A DNA stretch of 58,913 bases from Desulfovibrio sp. (GTDB lineage Bacteria; Bacillota; Dethiobacteria; DTU022): positions 1-58,913 of the forward strand of contig JAGUZX010000027.1 of the NCBI GenBank assembly GCA_020060545.1, given 5' to 3'. Shown here one piece after another: positions 16,935 to 25,825 of this stretch. The position numbers and the translations under genes are program-made. The notes under the pieces are model-generated. The model had not been told where the DNA came from, searched no databases, and saw only the letters and a program-made list of their open reading frames with translations. Every line of letters begins with the position of its first letter. The stretch's first letter is position 1.

Positions 16935-19900
16935 ATGTATTTAAAACGGTTGGAGTTGTTTGGTTTCAAATCGTTCGCCGACAAGACGGAGCTGGAATTC
17001 AGCGGCGGGATCGCCGCGGTAATCGGCCCCAACGGCTGCGGTAAAAGCAACCTGGTGGACGCGGTCCGCTGGGTGCTTGGCGAGCAAAGCGCAAAAGCGC
17101 TGCGGGGCAGCCGGATGGAGGAGATCATCTTTTCCGGCAGCGACAGCCGCAAGCCGCTTAATTTTGCCGAGGTTTCCCTCACTTTTAACGAAGCCGGCGC
17201 CCATCTTAACCTGGACTATAATGAGATTACCGTTACCAGGCGCCTTTTCCGTTCCGGAGAGAGTGAGTATTACATCAATAAATCCCCCTGCCGCCTGAAA
17301 GATATTACCGAGCTGTTTCTGGATACGGGAATCGGAAAAGAGATTTATTCGGTGATCGGCCAGGGGCGCGTGGAAGAGATCATCAACAGCAGGCCCGAGG
17401 ATCGCCGGGAAATTTTCGAGGAGGCCGCCGGCATCCTCAAGTATAAGCTGCGCAAAAAGGAAGCGCGGCGGCGCCTGGAGGAAACCAGGGAAAACCTGGT
17501 GCGGGTGCAGGATTTGATTTTTGAGTTGGAAACCCAGGTCGAGCCGCTGATCGCCCAGGCCGAAGTGACCGGACGTTACCGGGAGCTGCGGCGGCGGATC
17601 GACGGGCTCGAAAAAGAGCTTCTTTCTTATCACCTGCAGCACACCCGGGAGGCTTTACGCAAAATCGAAAGGCAGTGGAGCGGGGTTGCCGACGCCCTGG
17701 CTTCTACGGCGGCCCAGGGGGGGCTCATGGAAGAACGTTGCCACGAGCTCAAGCAGCAGCAGCAGGAACAAAGCCGGGCCAGGGAAGAGGTTGAACGGAA
17801 ACTGGCCCTTGTTTCCCGGGAAATAGAGCAGCAGGAAAGCGAACTGCGCCTGTTGCGGGATCGGGAGGGCCGCCACCGGGAGCAGCTGGAACAGGGAGCC
17901 CGCCGGTTACATAAATTAGAGGAAGATGCGGGCCTGTTCCAAGCGGAAAAAACCGGTAAAGAGCACGAGCTGCACTTGAAGCAAGAAGCCGCCGCCGCGG
18001 AGCAGGAAAGGTGCGCCGCCCTGCGCCGGGAGTTGGAACTGCTCGAGCAAAGCTCACTGATCAACGAGGTGGAGGAACAGCAGCAGCGGCTCTACCGGGC
18101 CGTCACCCGACAGAAGACGGCGGAGACAGCCGTCCGGGAGCTGGTTCAGCAGGAGGAACGGTTGAGCCAGCGCAAGCGCTCTCTTGACGCGGATCGGGAA
18201 GAGCTGGCGCGGCGCCTTGGCTTGTTCAAGCCTTACGGCGAAGCGTTAAAGGCGGGCCGGGATGATTTAGCAGAACAGGCCGCGGCCGCCTCGGCGCTGC
18301 TCTCTCACGAAGCGCAGCGGCTTGAAGAGCTGAGGCGGAAGCTGGCGGCCCTGGCGCAAGAGGAGCAGCAGCACCGCGAGGAGATGCGGGGGGTCAAAAG
18401 CCGGCTGCAGCTGATGCAGGAACAGGAAGCCGCGCTGAGCGGCTATTACCGCGGCGTGCGGGAGATCTTGCAGGCAAGGTCTTCCCTGCCGGGAATTGTC
18501 GGCCCGGTGGTGGACCTGCTCACGGTGGATGAAGCGTATACCCGGGCCATTGAAACCGCCCTGGGCGGCGGGCTTCAGTTTATCGTTGCCGATACCGAAA
18601 AGGCGGCCAAGGAAGCGATCCGTTTTTTAAAGGAAGGCAACCGGGGCTGGGCTACATTTTTACCGCTGGACACAATCCGCCTGTTCCCGTCGGGACTGGA
18701 GCGTTACCAGGGCTGGCGCGGCCTGGAAGGGGTCCTGGGTAAGGCTTCCGAACTGGTCCGGGTGCCCCTCCCGTATCAAAAGATAGCAGATTATCTCCTC
18801 GGTTCAATCGTAATCTGCCGTGACCTGGAGGGGGCGTCCCGCACCGCCCGCTTCATCGGCTATAGCTGCCGGGTAATCTCCCTGGACGGTGACATGATCA
18901 ATCCCGGCGGCGCGATCCGGGGCGGCAGCATCCCCCGGCGCAACGCGGGCCTGCCGCTGGGGCGGCGGCGGGAAATCGAAAGCCTGGAAGAAGAGCAGGC
19001 CGCCCTGCATAAAAAAATGGCCTCCGGGGCAGAAAAAATAGAAAGCGCCCGGCGGGAACTGGCCCGCGCGGAAGAGAGCTTCCAGCGCGCGGCCAGCCAC
19101 AAAGCGGAGCTGGAGGAGAAACTGCAAACCGCCCGGAGGGAGGAAGAAGGGCGGGTAAAAGAGGAAGAGTTTTTTAAAGAGCGGCTGGATGGGTTAAATG
19201 ATGCGCTCCGTTCGCTGGACGAGGAGGAAGCCGAGCTTAAGCGCCGCCGGGAAGCATTCAAACTGCAGGAACAGGCCTGCCTGCAGGAGATCTCCCTGGT
19301 CGAGGCGGAGCTGGCCGGCAAGAAGGAACTTTACCAGCGCAGCCTGGCGGAAAAAAAAGAGCTGGAAAACGCATTGACCACGGCCCTGGTCGGTTTAAAT
19401 TCTTGCCAGGAACAGGAACAGGCCCTGATGGGCGTTTTAGCGAAGCTCGAAACCGATCTCTCCCGCCTCCGGCAAGAGCGGCTGGAAAAACAGGATGAAG
19501 CCGAACAAATCAGGGCGGAGCTGGTGAAGAATAAAGCGCTGCAGGACAAGGCCGCCGCGGCCCTGGAGCAGCTCCAGCAGCGCGCCGCCGGCTTGATCGC
19601 CGCGCTGGACGAGCAAAAAAAGGAGGCGAGCCTGCTGGCCGCCGCGGTGGTGGACTGTGAAGAACAGGAGAGACAATGGAGAACCCTGATGGCCCGGCTG
19701 GAAAAGCGGGAACGGTTTTTGGCCGTAGAGCAGGCCAGGCTGAAGACGGAGATTGAATTCCAGCTGAAGCGTTTCGAAGAGCTTTTTCGCTCCCGGGAAA
19801 CGGTCCCCGTCCCGCCGGATTTCGACGCCCTGGAGAGCGAGCAAGAACTCCGGGCCCTTAAGGAGGATCTCGAGGGGTTGGGAGAGGTCAACCTGGGGGC

Positions 19901-20483
19901 GATCGAGGAGTTGAAACGGCTGCAGGAGCGGATCAATTTCCTCAAGGGCCAGCAGGACGATCTGCACAAAGGCGAACTTTCCCTGCGCCGGGTATTGGCC
20001 GAAATAGACCAGCGCATGGAAGAGTGCTTTAACGCTTCTTTTGAACAGATCGGGGCGAACATGCAGCAGGTCTTCAGCGAGCTTTTCCATGGCGGACAGG
20101 TTCTCCTCAGGCTGACCGATCCGCGGGATGTGCTGGAGTCGGGCATCGAAATCGTCGCCCAGCCGCCGGGGAAGAGGCTGCAAAACATCTCTTTGCTTTC
20201 CACGGGGGAGAAAGTGCTGACCGCGGTGGCCCTGATTTTTGCGATCCTGCGCTTTAAGCCGGCGCCTTTCTACCTGCTCGATGAAATCGAATCGGCGCTG
20301 GATGATGTAAACCTGGCCCGTTTCACCGCCTACCTGAAGCAGGCGTCACGGGAGGCTCAATTCATCCTGATCACCCACCGCAAGCGCACCATGGAAGAGG
20401 CGGATGTGTTATACGGGGTGACGATGCCTGAAACGGGCGTCTCCCGGCTGGTTTCCATGAAGCTGGAAGAGCTGGCAAGCTAG
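16935..20483 (+). CDS. smc: chromosome segregation protein SMC
   Basis: An 1182-residue SMC ATPase that, with ScpA and ScpB, organises and segregates the chromosome. ATG 16935 gives the canonical MYLKRLELFGFKSFADKTE start. GTG 16920 upstream is in frame but has no ribosome site. Walker A is GPNGCGKS at residues 31-38. Two long coiled coils flank the hinge (about 510-680, with the GGSIPRR-type loop). Walker B is LLDEIESALDD near the C-terminus. The ABC signature reads LSTGEK (Ser1089-Thr1090) where LSGGE is usual. Length is normal. It is normally followed by ftsY, as here, but a repeat element begins at its stop codon. Confidence 0.96.
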   Translation: MYLKRLELFGFKSFADKTELEFSGGIAAVIGPNGCGKSNLVDAVRWVLGEQSAKALRGSRMEEIIFSGSDSRKPLNFAEVSLTFNEAGAHLNLDYNEITVTRRLFRSGESEYYINKSPCRLKDITELFLDTGIGKEIYSVIGQGRVEEIINSRPEDRREIFEEAAGILKYKLRKKEARRRLEETRENLVRVQDLIFELETQVEPLIAQAEVTGRYRELRRRIDGLEKELLSYHLQHTREALRKIERQWSGVADALASTAAQGGLMEERCHELKQQQQEQSRAREEVERKLALVSREIEQQESELRLLRDREGRHREQLEQGARRLHKLEEDAGLFQAEKTGKEHELHLKQEAAAAEQERCAALRRELELLEQSSLINEVEEQQQRLYRAVTRQKTAETAVRELVQQEERLSQRKRSLDADREELARRLGLFKPYGEALKAGRDDLAEQAAAASALLSHEAQRLEELRRKLAALAQEEQQHREEMRGVKSRLQLMQEQEAALSGYYRGVREILQARSSLPGIVGPVVDLLTVDEAYTRAIETALGGGLQFIVADTEKAAKEAIRFLKEGNRGWATFLPLDTIRLFPSGLERYQGWRGLEGVLGKASELVRVPLPYQKIADYLLGSIVICRDLEGASRTARFIGYSCRVISLDGDMINPGGAIRGGSIPRRNAGLPLGRRREIESLEEEQAALHKKMASGAEKIESARRELARAEESFQRAASHKAELEEKLQTARREEEGRVKEEEFFKERLDGLNDALRSLDEEEAELKRRREAFKLQEQACLQEISLVEAELAGKKELYQRSLAEKKELENALTTALVGLNSCQEQEQALMGVLAKLETDLSRLRQERLEKQDEAEQIRAELVKNKALQDKAAAALEQLQQRAAGLIAALDEQKKEASLLAAAVVDCEEQERQWRTLMARLEKRERFLAVEQARLKTEIEFQLKRFEELFRSRETVPVPPDFDALESEQELRALKEDLEGLGEVNLGAIEELKRLQERINFLKGQQDDLHKGELSLRRVLAEIDQRMEECFNASFEQIGANMQQVFSELFHGGQVLLRLTDPRDVLESGIEIVAQPPGKRLQNISLLSTGEKVLTAVALIFAILRFKPAPFYLLDEIESALDDVNLARFTAYLKQASREAQFILITHRKRTMEEADVLYGVTMPETGVSRLVSMKLEELAS

Positions 20484-20623
20484 GTTGAGAGGTGAGAGGT
20501 GAGAAGTGGGAAATTACCGCTCTGAGAACCCGGTGGAAAGCATGACGCAGCCGGCAGTTGCTCAGATCCCGGACAAAGTATAAGCATAACTGCCTCTCTG
20601 CCCACTTCCAACCCCTCACTTCT
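20483..20623. repeat. MITE-like dispersed repeat, copy 1
   Basis: The left arm GGTTGAGAGGTGAGAGG continues into TGAGAAGTGGG (20483-20510). The right arm at 20601-20623 is its imperfect complement (CCCACTTCCAACCCCTCACT). About 90 bp of unrelated sequence lies between. A second copy is at 28481-28578. Both begin directly after a TAG stop codon (smc and rbgA). No coding capacity is seen. It behaves like a small non-autonomous element. Confidence 0.6.
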
Positions 20624-20689
20624 GGCCGCTTGCTACACGCATGCGCCCGCGGGTCAGTGCGCAGTAACAGCGAAGGAGAGATTATTGCG

Positions 20690-20796
20690 CCATGGGGCTG
20701 TTCGAACGTTTCAGAGTTCATTCGGTGCCAGGCACCGAATGAACTATTCTCTTCATTGAGGAGGGAGTCGTCCATGGGGCTGTTCGAACGTTTCAG
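20690..20796 (+). repeat. duplicated ftsY start flanking a perfect palindrome
   Basis: A 25-bp sequence covering the ftsY start codon and first codons occurs twice, at 20690-20714 and 20772-20796. Immediately after the first copy is a perfect 31-nt palindrome (20715-20745; 15-bp arms AGTTCATTCGGTGCC around a central A). ATG 20692 in the first copy runs for 16 codons and stops at TGA 20740-20742 inside the palindrome. The second copy, with its own GGAGGG, is the working start. Confidence 0.9.
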
Positions 20797-21694
20797 GATC
20801 GGGCTGGCCAGGAGCAGGGGCGGTTTTATGCACCGGCTGGACCAGCTTTTCCGGGACGGTGAAATCGACGACGCTTTCTTTGAAACGCTGGAGGAGGCCC
20901 TGATCACCGGCGACGTAGGGGTTGGGGCCGCCCTGCAACTGGTCGAACAGCTGCGGCGGGAGGCCGGCCGCCTGCGCACACGGCGGCGGGAGGCGGCCCG
21001 GGAACTGCTGGTGGTAAAAATCACCGCTCTTTTAGAAAACCCGCCGGCGGAAACGCTGCCCGCGGCAAAACCCCTGGTGATCTTGCTTGTCGGTGTAAAC
21101 GGCTCCGGCAAAACCACGACCGCGGCCAAGCTGGCCTACCGCTACCGGCGTGACGGCCGCCGGGTGATGCTCGTCGCCGGGGACACCTTTCGCGCCGCCG
21201 CCATCGATCAGCTCCAGGTATGGGCCGATCGGGCCGGGGTGGAGCTGATCAGGCAGCAGCCGGGTTCCGACCCTTCGGCGGTTTTCTTTGATGCGCTCAA
21301 TGCGGCGCGGGCCCGCTCGGCCGACGTGATCATCGGCGATACCGCCGGCCGCCTGCATACAAAAACCAACCTGATGGAAGAGCTAAAAAAGATCAATCGC
21401 GTCATCGGCCGCGCCCTGCCGGGGGCGCCGCACCAGGTCCTGCTGGTAATCGACGCCACCACCGGCCACAACGGGATCAACCAGGCCTCCCGTTTTAACG
21501 AAGCCGTGCCGATCACCGGGCTGATCCTGACCAAGCTCGACGGCACCGCCCGCGGCGGTATCGTGGTCGGGGTGCAGGACATTTTAAAAATCCCCGTTTG
21601 CTATGTCGGCATCGGGGAGAAAATCGACGATCTCGAACCCTTCGACGCCGCCGCCTTCGCCCGCGCCCTCCTGGGGTCAGACCTTGAAATGTGA
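20774..21694 (+). CDS. ftsY: signal recognition particle receptor FtsY
   Basis: A 306-residue SRP receptor GTPase. The NG domain shows VNGSGKTTTAAKLA (P-loop), GDTFRAAAIDQL, DTAGRLHT, TKLDGTARGG and GEKIDDLEPFD. The acidic A domain typical of enterobacteria is absent, as in most Firmicutes. ATG 20774 is preceded by GGAGGG (20760-20765). A longer open frame upstream is non-homologous. The last residues (GSDLEM) and the stop codon are supplied by the 59-bp tandem repeat, so the natural end, near ARALLG, has been altered. Confidence 0.95.
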   Translation: MGLFERFRIGLARSRGGFMHRLDQLFRDGEIDDAFFETLEEALITGDVGVGAALQLVEQLRREAGRLRTRRREAARELLVVKITALLENPPAETLPAAKPLVILLVGVNGSGKTTTAAKLAYRYRRDGRRVMLVAGDTFRAAAIDQLQVWADRAGVELIRQQPGSDPSAVFFDALNAARARSADVIIGDTAGRLHTKTNLMEELKKINRVIGRALPGAPHQVLLVIDATTGHNGINQASRFNEAVPITGLILTKLDGTARGGIVVGVQDILKIPVCYVGIGEKIDDLEPFDAAAFARALLGSDLEM

Positions 21695-21780
21695 GCTAAG
21701 ACCCGACCTGTCGCGGACCGGGCGCCCTCCTGGGGTCAGACCTTGAAATGTGAGCTAAGACCCGACCTGTCGCGGACCGG
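21663..21780 (+). repeat. perfect 59-bp tandem duplication at the ftsY 3' end
   Basis: Two identical 59-bp units at 21663-21721 and 21722-21780. Each begins with the last ftsY codons (GCGCCCTCCTGG) and continues with GGGTCAGACCTTGAAATGTG and TAAGACCCGACCTG. The inner part has GGGTC/GACCC inverted arms and looks like a REP/REPIN-type sequence of the kind tied to Y1 (RAYT) transposases. That resemblance is from memory. No transposase is in the window. Confidence 0.85.
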
Positions 21781-21886
21781 TGACCCGGCGGGTTTCCCGA
21801 TCCGCCGCAGCCGGAGAGGCGTCCGCCGATCGCCTTCCCTGTTTTAGACCGCGTTGAAGCAGTTCAGGGCCTCAAAGCCGCCCCGG

Positions 21887-22726
21887 TTAACCGATCGGCC
21901 TCATCCCGCTGCCGCCGGTGATGCAGAGCATCTCCCCGGTCAGGTAATCGGAATCGGGGGAAGCAAAGAAGGCTACCGCCCCCGCCACATCCTGCGGTGT
22001 GCCCAGCCGCCCCAGCGGGGTGGCGCCGGCTGCCGCCTCCTGGATTTCCGCCACGGTTTTTCCCGTAACTTGCGCTTCCAGCTGCCAGCCCCACAGTTTG
22101 AGATCCGTGACAATATCGCCCGGGCAGAGCGCATTGACGCAGATCTTAAACGGGGCCAGCTCCAGCGCCATGGAACGGGTCAGGCCCAGGATGCCGGCCT
22201 TGGCGGCGCTGTAGGCATGCATCCAGATCGCGCCACGGATGGCGGCCCGGGAGGACATATTGATTATTTTACCGCCCCCGCCTTCGATCATGACCGGCGC
22301 CACTTCCCGGGAGCATAAGAATGTGCCCGTAAGGTTAATCGCCAGCGTCTTCTCCCACGCCGCCAGGCTGAACTGGGTCAGCGGCGCCGGCCCCGGGGCT
22401 CCCCCCGCATTATTGACGAGGATATCGATGCGGCCGAGCTCTTTTTTTACTTTTTCCACCATGGAGCGGACTGAATCGGGGTCGGTTACATCGACAGGCA
22501 CAGGTAAAGATCTGACCCCCAGGCGGGCGATTTCGCCGGCAATCCCGGCCAGCTCTTCGCTGCCGGTCCCGGCTTTATAACCGGGAAACTCGTCAAAAGA
22601 ACCGGTGATGTCCGCCACAACAATAGCGGCGCCTTCTTCAGCCAGCCGCAGGGCGCAGCTGCTGCCGATGGCGTTTTTCCGGCCCGCTCCCGTAATCAAG
22701 GCCACTTTTCCGGAAAGTCTTTTCAT
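21887..22726 (-). CDS. short-chain dehydrogenase/reductase
   Basis: About 279 residues from ATG 22726 (AAGGGGG 6 nt upstream; an in-frame GTG at 22744 overlaps that ribosome site). A classical SDR: TGAGRKNAIGSSCA (coenzyme loop, slightly unusual spacing), NNAGG, catalytic Ser in INMSSRAA, YSAAKAG (Tyr-x-x-x-Lys) and a C-terminal TGEMLCITGG. Probably an NAD(P)-dependent alcohol/ketone or acyl oxidoreductase. The substrate is unknown. It stands alone, opposite in direction to ftsY and ylxM, with no operon partner to suggest a pathway. Confidence 0.88.
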   Translation of the reverse strand: MKRLSGKVALITGAGRKNAIGSSCALRLAEEGAAIVVADITGSFDEFPGYKAGTGSEELAGIAGEIARLGVRSLPVPVDVTDPDSVRSMVEKVKKELGRIDILVNNAGGAPGPAPLTQFSLAAWEKTLAINLTGTFLCSREVAPVMIEGGGGKIINMSSRAAIRGAIWMHAYSAAKAGILGLTRSMALELAPFKICVNALCPGDIVTDLKLWGWQLEAQVTGKTVAEIQEAAAGATPLGRLGTPQDVAGAVAFFASPDSDYLTGEMLCITGGSGMRPIG

Positions 22727-22977
22727 GGACAGCCCCCTTCCCACAACGGTACGCGATTAACCCCGGTGCTTCCGCCGTTACCGCCCGCCGGAACCTCGCC
22801 CACCGGTTAGAGTTATTGTTTCTTTATTTTTTGCCGATTACCTTCCCAAAGCGCTCCCCAAAGCGGACACAATAATCAATCCGCCCGAAGATCACACCGC
22901 CCGAAGATCGATTTGCTTTCTTTGTTTTTTTTTGTTACACTATTGCTGTAAAGGATTATTACTTGACAGGAGCGGCG

Positions 22978-23325
22978 ATGCTTGACAAGTTAAACCGGGT
23001 CAACCTGCTTTACGATATATACGGTCCGCTGCTGACGCAACGCCGGCAGGAGGTGCTGCAGCTGTATTTCAGCGACAACCTTTCGCTGGGGGAGATCGCC
23101 GCTGAATACGGGACCAGCCGCCAGGCGGTTTATGACCTGATCCGGCAGGCGCTGGCGGCGCTGGAGGACTTGGAAGCAAAGTTGGGGTTCTACAAGCTTT
23201 TTCAATTCCAGCAGGAAAGGTTGCTGGAAGCGGACCGGATCCTGGGGCGGGCGCAGCTGGCGGCGGCGGAGCAGGAGCGGCTGCGAGAGATAATCCGGGA
23301 GCTGCGCCAGCAGAACGAGCAGTAG
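22978..23325 (+). CDS. ylxM: YlxM-family DNA-binding protein
   Basis: A 115-residue helix-turn-helix protein of the YlxM/p13 family (UPF0122), regularly encoded just before ffh and thought to act in SRP assembly or regulation. ATG 22978 has CAGGAG just upstream. TTG 22963 would be a longer alternative. Motifs: LYDIYGPLLTQRRQ, LYFSDNLSLGEIA, GTSRQAVYDLI (recognition helix). The C-terminal coiled coil is Gln/Glu-rich. Confidence 0.92.
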   Translation: MLDKLNRVNLLYDIYGPLLTQRRQEVLQLYFSDNLSLGEIAAEYGTSRQAVYDLIRQALAALEDLEAKLGFYKLFQFQQERLLEADRILGRAQLAAAEQERLREIIRELRQQNEQ

Positions 23326-23390
23326 CCCGCATAGGTTGGCTTGTTGTGGAAGACCCCCCGTTCCGGATCTGAAGGCGAAGGAGCAAGTAA

Positions 23391-24725
23391 ATGTTTGCGC
23401 ATTTGGCGGAAAAGCTGCAAAAAACCCTGCGCTACCTGCGCGGCAAGGGTAAATTAAGCGAAAAAGACGTCGACCTGGCCATGCGGGAGATCAGGCTGGC
23501 CCTCTTGGAGGCGGATGTTAACTTCAAGGTGGTCAAAGACTTTGTCGCCGCTGTCAGGGAGCGGGCCGTGGGCAAGGAGGTGCTGCATAGCCTGACCCCC
23601 GGACAGCAGGTGGTTAAAATCGTGCACCAGGAGCTGACCGCCCTGATGGGCCGCGAGCAAAGCCGCCTGCTGGCCTCCACCGCCCCTCCCGCGGCTGTGA
23701 TGCTGGTTGGGCTGCAGGGCTCCGGCAAAACCACCACCGCGGTGAAGCTGGCGGTCCACCTGCAGCGCGGCGGGCGGCGCGCGCTGCTTGCGGCGGCCGA
23801 CATCTACCGTCCCGGCGCCATTCGCCAGCTCGAAGTGCTGAGCGAATCGGTAAAGATGCCTTTCTACAGCGGCGCCAACGCCAGGCCGGTAGAGATCTGC
23901 AGGCAGGCCCTGAAGCTGGCCTCCCGCGAAGGATACGATTACGTGATCCTCGACACCGCCGGGCGGCTGCACCTGGATGAAGCGATGATGGACGAGCTCA
24001 AGGAGATCAAGGCCGCGGTAAAGCCGGCCGAGGCGCTCCTGGTGGTGGATGCCATGACCGGGCAGGACGCGGTAAACGCCGCCGCCGCGTTTCACCGGGC
24101 GGTCGGCTTGACCGGCGTGATCCTGACCAAACTGGACGGGGATACCCGGGGCGGGGCGGCCCTTTCCGTACGCTCCGTAACCGGCTGCCCGATCAAATTC
24201 GCCGGGGTGGGCGAAAAGGTTGACGCCCTGGAGCCCTTCCACCCGGAAAGGATGGCCTCGCGCATCCTCGGCATGGGCGACGTGCTGACGCTGATTGAAA
24301 AAGCGGAGGCCGGCATGGATCTGGCCAAGGCCCGGGAGCTCGAGCAGAAGCTGCGCAAGCAGCAGTTTACCCTGGACGATTTCCGCGACCAGCTCCAGCA
24401 GCTGCGCAAAATGGGCCCCCTGGAAGAGATTATGGCCATGCTCCCCGGGGCTGCACAGCTGCCCCGGGAGCTGAAGCAGCTTTCGTTCAATGAAAGCCAG
24501 TTCAAGCGGATCGAGGCGATCATCTCGTCCATGACCAGGGACGAACGCCGGAACCCGGCCCTGATCAACAGCAGCCGCCGCCGCCGCATCGCCTCAGGCA
24601 GCGGGACCGCCGTCCAGGATGTGAACCGCCTGCTGGCCCAATTTGCCCAAATGCAAAAGATGTTCAAGCAGATGGGATCGATGAAACAATTTAAGAAGGG
24701 AAAGAAGGGGTTCCCCTTTTTATAG
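23391..24725 (+). CDS. ffh: signal recognition particle protein Ffh
   Basis: A 444-residue SRP54 homologue. The N domain is followed by the G domain with GLQGSGKTTTAVKLA, DTAGRLHLDEAM and TKLDGDTRGG. The C-terminal M domain has the RNA-binding helix-turn-helix (RRRRIASGSGTAVQDVN) and Met-rich segments (MQKMFKQMGSMKQFKKGK). GAAGGAG lies before ATG 23391. It works with FtsY, encoded 2 kb upstream. No SRP RNA gene was recognised in the window. Confidence 0.97.
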   Translation: MFAHLAEKLQKTLRYLRGKGKLSEKDVDLAMREIRLALLEADVNFKVVKDFVAAVRERAVGKEVLHSLTPGQQVVKIVHQELTALMGREQSRLLASTAPPAAVMLVGLQGSGKTTTAVKLAVHLQRGGRRALLAAADIYRPGAIRQLEVLSESVKMPFYSGANARPVEICRQALKLASREGYDYVILDTAGRLHLDEAMMDELKEIKAAVKPAEALLVVDAMTGQDAVNAAAAFHRAVGLTGVILTKLDGDTRGGAALSVRSVTGCPIKFAGVGEKVDALEPFHPERMASRILGMGDVLTLIEKAEAGMDLAKARELEQKLRKQQFTLDDFRDQLQQLRKMGPLEEIMAMLPGAAQLPRELKQLSFNESQFKRIEAIISSMTRDERRNPALINSSRRRRIASGSGTAVQDVNRLLAQFAQMQKMFKQMGSMKQFKKGKKGFPFL

Positions 24726-24767
24726 ACCAAAACCGGATCAAAATTGCATACAGCGGAGGTGAAACAA

Positions 24768-25013
24768 TTGTCAGTGCGGATCAGATTGAAAAGAATGGGC
24801 GCCAAGAAAAAACCTTTTTACCGTATTGTGGTGGCCGACTCCCGTTTTCCCAGGGACGGCAGGTTTATCGAGGAGATCGGTTTTTACAACCCCACCACCA
24901 AGCCGACCACGTTTGAAGTCGATACGGAAAAGGCGCAGCAGTGGCTGTCGCGCGGGGCCAGGCCTTCCGATACGGTAAAAGAGCTTTTTGACAAAGTTGG
25001 TCTCACCAAGTAG
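24768..25013 (+). CDS. rpsP: 30S ribosomal protein S16
   Basis: An 81-residue S16 starting at TTG 24768, giving the canonical [26 protein letters not shown] lies 5-6 nt upstream. The in-frame TTG at 24744 precedes this ribosome site and is rejected. Conserved [18 protein letters not shown] and YNP follow. It is the first of the rpsP-khpA-rimM-trmD-rplS block. Confidence 0.97.
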   Translation: MSVRIRLKRMGAKKKPFYRIVVADSRFPRDGRFIEEIGFYNPTTKPTTFEVDTEKAQQWLSRGARPSDTVKELFDKVGLTK

Positions 25014-25032
25014 GCCGGCAGGGAGGAACAGC

Positions 25033-25263
25033 ATGAAACAGCTGTTGGAATTTATTGTCAAGGCGCTGGTAGACGAACCTGACCAGGTGGAGGTACGGCA
25101 GCTGGAAGCGGAACGCTCCGTCATCCTGGAGCTGCGGGTGGCCTCCGGCGATATGGGTAAAGTGATCGGAAAACAGGGCCGCATCGCCAAGGCGATCCGC
25201 GCCGTGATCGGCGCCGCCGCCGTCAAGGACAACAAAAGAGTAATGGTGGAAATAGTCAAGTGA
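25033..25263 (+). CDS. khpA: KH-domain RNA-binding protein KhpA (YlqC)
   Basis: A 76-residue single KH domain with the GxxG loop in KVIGKQGRIAKAIR. ATG 25033 follows GGGAGG. Always found between rpsP and rimM in Firmicutes. In other species it pairs with KhpB/Jag and affects cell division and RNA binding. The stop overlaps the rimM start (GTGA). Confidence 0.95.
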   Translation: MKQLLEFIVKALVDEPDQVEVRQLEAERSVILELRVASGDMGKVIGKQGRIAKAIRAVIGAAAVKDNKRVMVEIVK

Positions 25264-25814
25264 GCAGCGACGGCAAGCTGCCGGAGGGGCAGGCGAAGGA
25301 TTACGCCGTTACCATCGGGAAGATCCTCTCGCCTTATGGCACCGGCGGTTTAATCAAGGTTTACCCGTATTCCGATTTTCCGGAACGGTGCTACGAGCTC
25401 AAAGCCGTAACCGTCGAGTTGAACCGGCGGCGCCGGGCCATGGCCGTGGAAAAAACGTCCGTTTTCGGCCGTTTTTGGCTGTTTAAGCTTGAAGGTGTCG
25501 ACTCGCGTGAAGAGGCGGCACGGTTGGGCGGCGCACTGGTGCTGATCCCCCCGGAGGAACGGAGGCCCCTTCCCCCCGGAAGATATTATTTCGACCAGAT
25601 CATCGGCCTGGATGTTTACACCGCCGCAGGCGTATTGCTGGGCCGGATCACGGATATCATTTCTACCGGGGGACATGATCTTTATGTCTGTCAAGCCGCT
25701 GCGGATGAAGGGAAGGAGCTAATGCTGCCGGCGGTGAAAGAGTTCGTCAAAGAGATCGACCCGGCCGGCGGCCGCATGGTTGTCGAGATCCCGCCGGGGT
25801 TGACCGAGCTGTAA
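25260..25814 (+). CDS. rimM: 16S rRNA processing protein RimM
   Basis: A 184-residue ribosome-maturation factor for the 30S head, binding S19. GTG 25260 overlaps the khpA stop by 4 nt. An N-terminal beta-barrel ([17 protein letters not shown]) and a C-terminal PRC-barrel ([16 protein letters not shown], then [14 protein letters not shown]) are seen, both typical. Confidence 0.95.
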   Translation: MSSDGKLPEGQAKDYAVTIGKILSPYGTGGLIKVYPYSDFPERCYELKAVTVELNRRRRAMAVEKTSVFGRFWLFKLEGVDSREEAARLGGALVLIPPEERRPLPPGRYYFDQIIGLDVYTAAGVLLGRITDIISTGGHDLYVCQAAADEGKELMLPAVKEFVKEIDPAGGRMVVEIPPGLTEL

Positions 25815-25825
25815 CGGGAGTCGCC

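Noticed and set aside
20558-20773. Longer ftsY start upstream of 20774
   Set aside because: The extra residues come from the mini-element and the broken first start copy and have no homology to FtsY.
21854-22318. Plus-strand 154-codon frame opposite the SDR gene
   Set aside because: Shadow of the minus-strand SDR, whose catalytic motifs are complete.
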